Position numbers and translations under genes: made by a program
The notes under the pieces: generated by a model
The model's input: the letters and a program-made list of their open reading frames with translations, nothing else
Databases searched by the model: none
What the model was told of the DNA's origin: nothing
Virus record (IMG/VR): IMGVR_UViG_3300008113_001129
Span: 1 to 26,414 of that record
Direction: 5' to 3' (one strand)
Origin: a virus
DNA: 26,414 bases
In this document: piece after piece, positions 1 to 5,625 of the stretch
Numbering within the stretch: position 1 is the first letter of the stretch
Layout of the letters: each line of letters opens with the position of its first letter

Positions 1-1
1 A

Positions 2-205
2 GATGATTTTGACGATGCAGTTACTGCTACACTTGAATTCCGTAAAGCAGGATTCCGAGGTCATGTTTATCTAATGCCTGTAGGTGGTGTAGAAAGTGTC
101 TATGCATTAAACAATCGTACAGTGGCAGACTTAGCTATGAAGCATGGGCTACGCTACAGTGATAGATTGCAAGTGCCGTTGTTTAAAAACGAGTGGGGTA
201 CCTAA
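2..205 (+). CDS. queE: 7-carboxy-7-deazaguanine synthase QueE, C-terminal part
   Basis: The left edge cuts this gene, so only the last 67 residues are visible and the radical-SAM cysteine cluster lies outside the window. The visible part reads FRKAGFRGHVYLMPVGG, then LAMKHGLRYSDRLQVPLF, and ends KNEWGT. From family knowledge, an LMP(V/E)G strand and a tail of the type RYSPRLHV-x-GN-x-(W/R)G(T/V) are characteristic of the QueE C-terminus. QueE converts carboxy-tetrahydropterin to 7-carboxy-7-deazaguanine, the precursor of preQ0. In phages this pathway supplies 7-deazaguanine bases for DNA modification or queuosine for tRNA. No queC, queD, folE or dpdA-like transferase is visible here. The stop TAA overlaps the next ATG (TAATG), so the two genes are probably translationally coupled. 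Identification rests on the tail only. Confidence 0.78.
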   Translation, partial: DDFDDAVTATLEFRKAGFRGHVYLMPVGGVESVYALNNRTVADLAMKHGLRYSDRLQVPLFKNEWGT

Positions 206-495
206 TGACACTATGGCAAAAAGTTAAAGATTTTTGGATTCGTAGTTATACTAGCGACCGTCGTGCATTTTATTACGAGACAATTGCCAGTGTCTGTGTA
301 TTTGTTTCAATGACCTGGATTAGTGTTACTGCTCAACACCCGCCGATGCAGTTGATCTACCCTATTAGTTTTACAGGTGCAGTTTTTAGTATACTGGCAT
401 TTGTTAGGAGAGGAGCAGGTTGGCCGCTAGTTATGACCTGTTATTTTGCCTGCTTACATGTATTTGGTTTTGGAAGAGCTATGGGATGGTATTAA
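205..495 (+). CDS. small three-helix membrane protein, function unknown
   Basis: This encodes 96 residues. I chose the ATG at 205, which overlaps the QueE stop, over an upstream GTG at 193. Three hydrophobic segments are visible at about residues 24-43, 48-67 and 73-90. A basic, tryptophan-rich N-terminus (WQKVKDFWIRSYTSDRR) precedes them, and an Arg-Arg pair follows the second. No signal-peptide cleavage site is obvious. The size and three-helix layout recall half-transporters such as SemiSWEET or fragments of PnuC-type permeases, but I see no diagnostic motif and do not assign it. Coupling to queE would fit a role around precursor uptake, but that is only inference. A phage inner-membrane protein of unknown role is the safe call. 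Confidence 0.7.
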   Translation: MTLWQKVKDFWIRSYTSDRRAFYYETIASVCVFVSMTWISVTAQHPPMQLIYPISFTGAVFSILAFVRRGAGWPLVMTCYFACLHVFGFGRAMGWY

Positions 496-496
496 T

Positions 497-613
497 ATGA
501 AAAATTTTATTAAAAAATTATTTGGTATTGCCGAAATGGAAGAAGCGTTAGCTGAAACTAAAAAAAAGATTGCTGAAGCGGAGGCACAAGTTACTAAAGC
601 CAAAGATTTTTGA
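497..613 (+). CDS. N-terminal fragment of a frameshift-split small phage protein
   Basis: This 38-residue frame starts at ATG 497, two bases after the previous stop. It encodes a short amphipathic start (MKNFIKKLFGIAEMEE) followed by an Ala/Glu/Lys-rich stretch (ETKKKIAEAEAQVTKA) that should form a coiled coil. It stops at TGA 611-613 directly after a TTT codon. Reading on one base later (+1) at TTT-T-GAG continues without a break into the downstream frame as F-ELDWND. From memory of T4-like cyanophage proteins, a Lys/Ala-rich N-terminus joined to an ELDWND-type domain forms one polypeptide. So this is probably the first part of a single 105-residue product, not a free peptide. A one-base insertion in the run of five T's at 607-611 would look the same. 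Confidence 0.55.
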   Translation: MKNFIKKLFGIAEMEEALAETKKKIAEAEAQVTKAKDF

Positions 614-815
614 GCTTGACTGGAATGATCTTTTTATAGTACAATTGAAACAAGCCGGTTATGGATTCGACGGTGATCCAGAAGAAGAAATTGTAGATCG
701 TTGGTTTAGAGATATTGTAAGAAATATGCTAGCCGATGAAGGTATGGATACTGGTCGAGGTGCTGGTTATATAAATGTAATTCCAATTAACAAAAATCAA
801 TCAGAGGTTTCATGA
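570..815 (+). CDS. conserved small phage protein (ELDWND domain), C-terminal part of split gene
   Basis: The frame is open from a TTG at 570, but no Shine-Dalgarno precedes it and its first 14 codons overlap the 38-residue upstream frame. The meaningful part begins at GAG 612 (FELDWNDLFIVQLKQAGYG). It continues through an acidic helix EEEIVDRWFRDIVRNML and ends RGAGYINV...NQSEVS. I recognise this as the type of small protein found next to the exonuclease gene in T4-like cyanophages, where it is fused to a coiled-coil N-terminus, but I know no function for it. The only in-frame methionines are late, which argues against independent initiation. The stop overlaps the exonuclease start (ATGA), so normal translation of this frame probably matters for coupling. 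Confidence 0.6.
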   Translation: MLKRRHKLLKPKIFELDWNDLFIVQLKQAGYGFDGDPEEEIVDRWFRDIVRNMLADEGMDTGRGAGYINVIPINKNQSEVS

Positions 816-1798
816 ACTATATTCTCGTAGATACTGCTAACACATTCTTTCGTGCTAGACATGTAATTAGAGGAGATGCTGACACTAAACTAGGTATGGC
901 TCTTCATATTACCTTTAACAGTATCAAAAAGGCATGGCAAGACTTCGGCGGTAGTCATGTAGTGTTCTGCCTCGAAGGTCGTAGCTGGCGCAAGGACTTT
1001 TATAAGCCTTATAAAGCTAATCGAGCAGAAACTCGTGCGGCTATGACTGTTAAAGAACAAGAAGAAGACAAACTGTTCTGGGAAACGTTTGATACGTTTA
1101 AAGATTTTGTTATTAACAAAACAAACTGTACAGTATTACAAAATGGACAATTAGAAGCAGATGATTTGATTGCAGGCTTCATTCAAACGCACCCTAACGA
1201 TAACCATATTATTATTTCAACAGACAGTGATTTTTATCAGCTGATTGCTCCTAATGTGCGACAATACAACGGTGTAATGGAAACTACTATTACACACGAA
1301 GGTATTTTTGACAAGAAAAATAAGAGTGTACTAGATAAAAAAACTAAAGAACCTGTAGGTGCTCCTAATCCAGAATGGTTATTGTTTGAGAAATGTATGC
1401 GTGGCGACAGCTCAGACAATGTATTCTCGGCATATCCCGGTGTGCGTGTTAAGGGTACTAAGACTAAAGTTGGCTTGCAAGAAGCATTTGAGGATCGTAA
1501 CAAGAAAGGATATTCTTGGAATAATCTCATGTTACAACGTTGGGTTGATCACGAAGGTGCCGAACATAGAGTATTAGATGACTACGAACGTAATCGCACA
1601 CTTATTGATCTTGCCGCACAACCCGAAACTGTTAAAGAACTAATTGCTACTACTATTAGACAGGCTACTAGTGAACCTAAAAACATTAGTCAAGTTGGTA
1701 TTAGACTATTAAAATTTTGTAATCTATATGATATGCAAAAGATTTCAGATAACATTCAGCAGTATGCTGAACCCTTTCAAGCGAGATACACACAATGA
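812..1798 (+). CDS. 5'-3' exonuclease / RNase H of the FEN superfamily
   Basis: This encodes 328 residues. The acidic metal-site motifs of the FEN/PIN-like nucleases appear in order: ILVD with D7, an arch region EGRSWRKDFYKPYKANR at about 55-71, EADD at 115-118, TDSD at 137-140 and MRGDSSDN at 196-203. The last is followed by YPGVRVKGTKTK, the start of the helix-3-turn-helix DNA-binding region. This order matches T4 RNase H and the 5'-nuclease domain of DNA polymerase I. Such enzymes remove RNA primers and 5' flaps during phage lagging-strand synthesis. A Shine-Dalgarno-like AGAGG lies at 803-807. The ATG overlaps the preceding stop, and the last codons overlap the next ATG (1795). All key acidic residues are present, so it should be active. 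Confidence 0.93.
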   Translation: MNYILVDTANTFFRARHVIRGDADTKLGMALHITFNSIKKAWQDFGGSHVVFCLEGRSWRKDFYKPYKANRAETRAAMTVKEQEEDKLFWETFDTFKDFVINKTNCTVLQNGQLEADDLIAGFIQTHPNDNHIIISTDSDFYQLIAPNVRQYNGVMETTITHEGIFDKKNKSVLDKKTKEPVGAPNPEWLLFEKCMRGDSSDNVFSAYPGVRVKGTKTKVGLQEAFEDRNKKGYSWNNLMLQRWVDHEGAEHRVLDDYERNRTLIDLAAQPETVKELIATTIRQATSEPKNISQVGIRLLKFCNLYDMQKISDNIQQYAEPFQARYTQ

Positions 1799-2271
1799 AT
1801 ATTAAAGCCAAACCTGTTGTAGACGGTAAATTTTGGATTATTGAGGACGACGGTGAAAAGGTTGCTATTCTACACAAAAAAGAAGGCAACAAATACATGA
1901 TAAGTAGCAGTAAAGGTGATACGTATTTTACCAAAAAAGACGAGTTACTTAAAACATTTGGTAGAGACTTTTTTCAAGTTGGTGAAAAGACTACTATTAC
2001 CGTAGATGATTCTAGAGACGTCTACGGATACCCTACTAGTTGTAAGCCGTATAATCCGCTGTTCAACGTACAGCGTAAACTACCATTGTTTACTAAAAGC
2101 AGTGCCAGCAAGAGTTTATATTGTGCTGGCTACTACACTATTAAATTTGACAAAGGCTGGGTAAAAAGCTTTTGTCCAAAACTAATTACCATCGAACGGT
2201 ATCCTTACAAAGGACCGTTTAAAGATGAATTAGAAATGAAACAGGTGCTAAGTAATGCCAAGTCCGATTAA
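1795..2271 (+). CDS. conserved phage protein of unknown function
   Basis: This encodes 158 residues and starts inside the exonuclease stop (ATGA). The N-terminus (KPVVDGKFWIIEDDGEKVAIL) looks like a small beta-barrel or SH3-like fold. The most distinctive part is the C-terminal half: GYPTSCKPYNP, RKLPLFTKSSASKSLYCAGYY and FDKGWVKSFCPKLITIERYP. I associate this combination with an uncharacterised protein lying next to the exonuclease in T4-like cyanophages, but I know no role for it. Three cysteines (in TSCKP, LYCAG and SFCPK) are too scattered to call a zinc site. There is no signal peptide or membrane segment. Position suggests early or middle expression with the DNA-metabolism genes. Confidence 0.75.
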   Translation: MNIKAKPVVDGKFWIIEDDGEKVAILHKKEGNKYMISSSKGDTYFTKKDELLKTFGRDFFQVGEKTTITVDDSRDVYGYPTSCKPYNPLFNVQRKLPLFTKSSASKSLYCAGYYTIKFDKGWVKSFCPKLITIERYPYKGPFKDELEMKQVLSNAKSD

Positions 2272-2497
2272 TACTAATCCTATACAGCAGTTTTTACAAC
2301 AGGTAAAGGCTGCTGATCTTTCACAACAAAGAGAGATCAAAATGGATATTAAAACAGCTAAAGCACTGGCCTACTGTCTAGGCGAAGTTAGTGCTAAACT
2401 TCTAGAAGATTACGATACTATACTTAAAAAGCTAGAATCGAGCACAGGAGCGTCTGTAACAGTTAGTATGGATGGGGGTGGCTTCGGGTCAAATTGA
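2255..2497 (+). CDS. small conserved phage protein, helical, unknown function
   Basis: This encodes 80 residues and overlaps the upstream gene by 17 bases. The N-terminus (MPSPINTNPIQQFLQQVKAAD) leads into a long helix rich in Lys, Leu and Glu (KTAKALAYCLGEVSAKLLEDYDTILKKLE). It ends in a short glycine-rich tail (VSMDGGGFGSN). The helical centre could be a coiled-coil dimerisation element. I recognise the general look of small T4-like phage proteins but no named family. The reading frame is supported by tight overlap with its neighbour and by the candidate promoter and ribosome site that follow its end. Confidence 0.65.
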   Translation: MPSPINTNPIQQFLQQVKAADLSQQREIKMDIKTAKALAYCLGEVSAKLLEDYDTILKKLESSTGASVTVSMDGGGFGSN

Positions 2498-2503
2498 TAA
2501 ATA
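2496..2503 (+). promoter_or_regulatory. candidate phage late promoter -10 element (GATAAATA)
   Basis: GATAAATA matches seven of eight positions of the T4 late promoter element TATAAATA, the site read by the gp55-type phage sigma factor. It overlaps the stop of the previous gene, 24 bases before the ATG at 2527. T4-type late promoters have no -35 box, and none is seen. A phage late sigma factor is not in this window, so its use is inferred. Confidence 0.4.
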
Positions 2504-2528
2504 TATGCGTAGATAATAGGACGCATAT
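2503..2528 (+). other. inverted repeat enclosing a ribosome binding site
   Basis: ATATGCGT at 2503-2510 and ACGCATAT at 2521-2528 form a perfect 8-bp inverted repeat with a 10-base loop. The loop ends in AGG, so the Shine-Dalgarno AGGA (2518-2521) sits at the loop edge. The 3' arm runs into the ATG at 2527. In a read-through transcript this hairpin could hide the start codon. A transcript starting just downstream of the GATAAATA element would lack most of the 5' arm and be free. Confidence 0.5.
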
Positions 2529-2811
2529 GAGCAGACCCAAGCCAAAAGTACTGTTAGAGCACATTAATAAGAAAAATTATAAATGTGAACAAATTCTAGA
2601 AGCTGACGCTATCTGGGCAGTGTTCTATAAGAACGAACCTTTCAATCTAAAATCTTCTAGTGCAGTTACTAGCTATCCCGGACCAAAGTATAAAAAGGTC
2701 AGTTTTTCTAATCCTGGCCATGCTCATAATCTAGCCAAAAAACTCAACCAAATGTTTAACTGTTCTGACTTCCAGGTAGTTAAACTTACCAGCGGTGAAA
2801 TTATTAAATGA
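2527..2811 (+). CDS. small phage protein of unknown function
   Basis: This encodes 94 residues from the ATG at 2527. I prefer that start over a TTG at 2494 because AGGA at 2518-2521 stands five bases before it and because the TTG falls inside the preceding gene and the candidate promoter. The sequence MSRPKPKVLLEHINKKNYKCEQILEAD is followed by WAVFYKNEPFNLKS, KYKKVSFSNPGHAHNLAKKLN and FQVVKLTSGE. The mix of short beta strands and one basic helix suggests a small alpha/beta protein, but I recognise no family. The stop overlaps the next ATG (ATGA). Confidence 0.65.
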   Translation: MSRPKPKVLLEHINKKNYKCEQILEADAIWAVFYKNEPFNLKSSSAVTSYPGPKYKKVSFSNPGHAHNLAKKLNQMFNCSDFQVVKLTSGEIIK

Positions 2812-3233
2812 TTTCAAAAGAGACTTATACCAAAATATTTCTACAACAAAAAGACCGCTCAACTGATCCTGCTAATGTAAAGTTACACCTATTCAAATGG
2901 TGGCAAAGTCATCGCTCAAAAGACATAGGCGGATTGAGACTAAGCGACGACGGATTTGAGTTCTTGCAAAAAGAACTGGAACTACAATGCTACGAAATTC
3001 CGTTTACTGAGCCAATCGATTTGAGTCCTCAAACTATCATATTTTTTGATAGAAGCATGGACAGTCCATACTACTTAACAAACCAAAGTATTACTGTATT
3101 CTCTGAACGCAAGAGTTTTGAGCTAATGTTGTTTTCTGACGACATTCGTAAATATGGACTAATTAAGGCTATGAATAAGCAGGATAGCCAAAATGACAAA
3201 ATAGAAGAAAATACTGTTGACAGCGACGACTAA
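2808..3233 (+). CDS. conserved phage protein of unknown function
   Basis: This encodes 141 residues, coupled to the preceding gene by an ATGA overlap. Notable stretches are KETYTKIFLQQKDRS, VKLHLFKWWQSHRSKDIGGLRLSDDGFEF, IIFFDRSMDSPYYL, FELMLFSDDIRKYGL and a hydrophilic acidic tail that ends ENTVDSDD. The pattern YTKIFL...LHLFKWW...GGLRL...FE occurs in uncharacterised T4-like cyanophage proteins as I remember them, and no activity is known to me. No membrane segment or catalytic motif is visible. The end of this gene carries the -35 box of the promoter for the downstream AAA+ gene. Confidence 0.72.
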   Translation: MISKETYTKIFLQQKDRSTDPANVKLHLFKWWQSHRSKDIGGLRLSDDGFEFLQKELELQCYEIPFTEPIDLSPQTIIFFDRSMDSPYYLTNQSITVFSERKSFELMLFSDDIRKYGLIKAMNKQDSQNDKIEENTVDSDD

Positions 3234-3245
3234 TGACACTATAAT
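3217..3245 (+). promoter_or_regulatory. consensus sigma-70 promoter of the MoxR-like gene
   Basis: TTGACA at 3217-3222 and TATAAT at 3240-3245 are separated by exactly 17 bases, a perfect match to the bacterial housekeeping consensus. The -35 box lies in the last codons of the preceding gene. Transcription should start near 3252, about 40 bases before the ATG at 3292, which has AGGAG at 3282-3286. Host RNA polymerase should read it without phage factors. Confidence 0.85.
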
Positions 3246-3291
3246 AGACACATAGATAGTTAATTCAACCGCTTGTTTTACAGGAGATTAT

Positions 3292-4383
3292 ATGAGCGAA
3301 ATTAGTTCACGTACCGTTGGCCCTAAGGCAGCTAAAAAATCTTTGCGCCGTGCTTTTAAAGCCAATCGTCCTTTGTTCCTTTGGGGTCCTCCAGGTATCG
3401 GTAAATCCGATATCGTTAAGCAAATGGGTGAAGAACTCAATGCTCACGTAATTGACATTCGCCTGTCACTATGGGAACCTACTGATATTAAAGGTATTCC
3501 GTATTTTGATAGCAACGCTAACCGCATGAACTGGGCTCCGCCTATTGAGTTGCCCGATGCTGAAATGGCTGCTCAGCATGACAAGATCATCTTGTTTATG
3601 GACGAAATGAACTCTGCGGCTCCTAGCGTACAGGCAGCGGCTTATCAGCTGGTTTTGAATCGTCGTGTTGGTACTTATCGCTTGCCCGACAACGTGCTCA
3701 TCGTTGCCGCTGGTAACCGTGAAACTGACAAAGGTGTTACTTACCGTATGCCTGCTCCGTTGGCTAACCGTTTTGTTCACTTGGAAATGAAAGTTGACTG
3801 GGACGACTACTTTGGTTGGGCTGTTGACAATCGTATTCACAAAGACGTAGTCGGCTTCTTAACATTCTCTAAGAAGGACTTATACGACTTTGATCCTAAG
3901 AGTGCATCACGTGCCTTTGCTACTCCTCGTTCTTGGACGTTTGTGTCTGAGTTGTTGTTTGATGACGAAGAAGATACAGATACATTGACCGATTTGATCT
4001 CGGGTGCAGTTGGTGAGGGTTTGGCTGTTAAGTTTATGGCTCACCGTAAAGTTTCTTCTAAGCTTCCTAATCCTACAGACATTCTTAAGGGCAAGGTTAA
4101 GAAAATGGACACTAAGGAAATTAGTGCCATGTACTCTTTGACTGTGTCGTTATGCTATGAGCTCAAAGATGCTAGCGATAAGAATGCCAAAGACTGGAAC
4201 GATCAAGTTAACTGCTTCTTTGAGTTTATGATGACTAACTTCGAAACTGAGTTAGTTGTTATGGGTACCAAACTTGCATTGACTCAATATCAGTTGCCTT
4301 TGGATCCAGACGAGATCAAGTGTTTCGACGACTTCCATGCCAAATACGGCAAGTATATTGCGGCTGCTACTGAAAAGAAATAA
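3292..4383 (+). CDS. MoxR-type AAA+ ATPase
   Basis: This encodes 363 residues. Walker A is GPPGIGKS (32-39), Walker B is ILFMDEMN (100-107), sensor 1 is AAGNRETD (139-146), and the arginine-finger region PAPLANRFVHLE follows at about 154-164. The order and wording fit the MoxR branch of AAA+ proteins. In bacteria, MoxR ATPases work with VWA-domain partners to remodel or activate target proteins. RavA-ViaA and the MoxR/CoxE pairs are examples. Such a partner is encoded next door at 4456. The gene has its own perfect promoter and AGGAG at 3282-3286. All 16 arginine codons are CGT or CGC, while neighbouring genes use AGA freely, which points to high expression or a different origin. The C-terminal third (YSLTVSLCYELKDAS onward) carries no motif that I recognise. 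Confidence 0.9.
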   Translation: MSEISSRTVGPKAAKKSLRRAFKANRPLFLWGPPGIGKSDIVKQMGEELNAHVIDIRLSLWEPTDIKGIPYFDSNANRMNWAPPIELPDAEMAAQHDKIILFMDEMNSAAPSVQAAAYQLVLNRRVGTYRLPDNVLIVAAGNRETDKGVTYRMPAPLANRFVHLEMKVDWDDYFGWAVDNRIHKDVVGFLTFSKKDLYDFDPKSASRAFATPRSWTFVSELLFDDEEDTDTLTDLISGAVGEGLAVKFMAHRKVSSKLPNPTDILKGKVKKMDTKEISAMYSLTVSLCYELKDASDKNAKDWNDQVNCFFEFMMTNFETELVVMGTKLALTQYQLPLDPDEIKCFDDFHAKYGKYIAAATEKK

Positions 4384-4400
4384 TTTGGCAAATAAGCCGT

Positions 4401-4429
4401 TTGACAGGGTCTTCGGACCCTGTTATAAT
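4401..4429 (+). promoter_or_regulatory. consensus sigma-70 promoter with a palindromic spacer
   Basis: TTGACA at 4401-4406 and TATAAT at 4424-4429 are again exactly 17 bases apart. The whole spacer is occupied by an inverted repeat (4404-4423). Transcription should start near 4436, some 20 bases before the ATG at 4456, with AGGAG at 4445-4449 between them. It lies in the 72-base gap between the MoxR-like and VWA genes, so the second gene can be transcribed on its own. Confidence 0.85.
4404..4423 (+). terminator. UUCG-capped hairpin after the MoxR-like gene
   Basis: ACAGGGTC at 4404-4411 pairs perfectly with GACCCTGT at 4416-4423 around the very stable tetraloop TTCG (4412-4415). It begins 21 bases after the MoxR-like stop codon. 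The following bases (TATAATATATAC) are AT-rich but not a T tract, so it may be a weak terminator, a 3'-end stabiliser of the MoxR mRNA, or a processing site. Its arms also overlap the last half of the -35 box. Confidence 0.6.
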
Positions 4430-4455
4430 ATATACTATATAAACAGGAGCAAAAT

Positions 4456-5625
4456 ATGAGCAATCTCGATCCTATTGTAGATAAAATTGTAATCGCCCGG
4501 GTTGGACTGTTACTTCGTCATCCGTTTTTTGGTAACATGGCTACTCGTCTTAAAATTGTAGAAGCTAGCGAGTGGTGCGCTACTGCCGCAACAGACGGAC
4601 GTCATCTATATTATAGCAAAGACTTCTTTCAAGACCTTACAGTTAAACAGGTTGAGTTTGTTGTAGCACACGAAATCCTACACAATGTTTTTGAGCATAT
4701 GCTCCGAGTAGAAGGTCGTGATCGTAGTATTTGGAATGCCGCGGCAGACTATAGTGTTAACGGTACTCTTGTACGTGACAAGATTGGCGAAGTTCCCCCT
4801 AAGATCAAAATCTTCCACGATACCAAACACTACGGTAAAAGCACTGAACAAATCTATGACGAAATTTACAACGACATGGATGAGCAAGAATTGAGTGCGT
4901 TGGGTCAATTGCTCGACGAACACATTGACTGGGAAAAGGACGGAAAAGGTAATCGTCCACAGTACAGCAAAGAAGAACTCAAACAGATTCGTGACGAGAT
5001 CAAAGAACAAATGATGGCGGCTGCTCAGGCGGCAGGTGCAGGTAATACTCCTGCCGAGATCCAACGTATGATCCGTGAACTCACTGAGCCTAAGATGAAC
5101 TGGCGTGAAATTCTGCGCCAGCAAATTCAAAGCACTATTAAAAACGATTATACCTTTATGCGTCCTAACCGCAAGGCTTGGCACATGAACGCTATTCTTC
5201 CAGGTACTAACTTTGATGAAACTATTGACATCTGTGTTGCTATTGATATGTCAGGTTCTATCGGAGACGATCAAGCTAAAGACTTTATTTCAGAAGTCAA
5301 AGGCATTATGGACGAGTACAAAGAATACAAGATTAAATTGTGGTGCTTTGATACTAGAGTTTATAACGAACAAGACTTTGACGGCTACGGTGCCGACATT
5401 ATGGAGTATGAAGTAATGGGCGGTGGTGGTACTGAGTTTATGGCTAATTGGGACTACATGAAAGAGAATGATATTAGTCCTAAAAAGTTCATTATGTTCA
5501 CCGACGGTTATCCATACGGTTCATGGGGTGACGAAAACTACTGTGACACATTCTTTGTGATCCACGGTAACAATACTATTGTGCCTCCATTCGGTGCTCA
5601 CGCATACTATGAATTTAAAGATTGA
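4456..5625 (+). CDS. putative metallopeptidase with C-terminal VWA domain, MoxR partner
   Basis: This encodes 389 residues in two domains. The N-terminal half carries the zinc-peptidase motif HEILH (72-76) in FVVAHEILHNVFEHM, followed by WNAAADYSVN (93-102), whose Asp may be a further ligand. A charged linker lies at about 140-240. The C-terminal half is a von Willebrand A domain with a full metal-ion-dependent adhesion site: DMSGS (264-268), GGGGT (322-326) and FTDG (348-351). This arrangement corresponds to the pairing of a putative metallopeptidase domain with a VWA-like domain known from bacterial DUF2201 proteins, which often sit beside MoxR ATPases. The neighbouring ATPase probably drives or regulates it. 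Whether the peptidase is active or the motif is structural cannot be told from sequence. It ends 17 bases inside the next gene. Confidence 0.88.
   Translation: MSNLDPIVDKIVIARVGLLLRHPFFGNMATRLKIVEASEWCATAATDGRHLYYSKDFFQDLTVKQVEFVVAHEILHNVFEHMLRVEGRDRSIWNAAADYSVNGTLVRDKIGEVPPKIKIFHDTKHYGKSTEQIYDEIYNDMDEQELSALGQLLDEHIDWEKDGKGNRPQYSKEELKQIRDEIKEQMMAAAQAAGAGNTPAEIQRMIRELTEPKMNWREILRQQIQSTIKNDYTFMRPNRKAWHMNAILPGTNFDETIDICVAIDMSGSIGDDQAKDFISEVKGIMDEYKEYKIKLWCFDTRVYNEQDFDGYGADIMEYEVMGGGGTEFMANWDYMKENDISPKKFIMFTDGYPYGSWGDENYCDTFFVIHGNNTIVPPFGAHAYYEFKD

Noticed and set aside
770-777. TATAAATG on the + strand before the exonuclease gene
   Set aside because: It is one mismatch from the late element but lies inside coding sequence for GYINV, and exonuclease genes are not usually late.
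1237-1577. Alternative frames on both strands inside the exonuclease gene
   Set aside because: They are shadows of a gene with a complete set of nuclease motifs.
3469-3840. 123-codon - strand frame inside the MoxR-like gene
   Set aside because: It is antisense to the Walker B and sensor region. The open frame follows from the CGT/GCT-rich codon use of the real gene.
4678-5184. 168-codon open frame on the - strand inside the VWA/metallopeptidase gene
   Set aside because: It is fully antisense to a gene with clear catalytic motifs, has no ribosome site, and its translation looks like mirrored codon bias.
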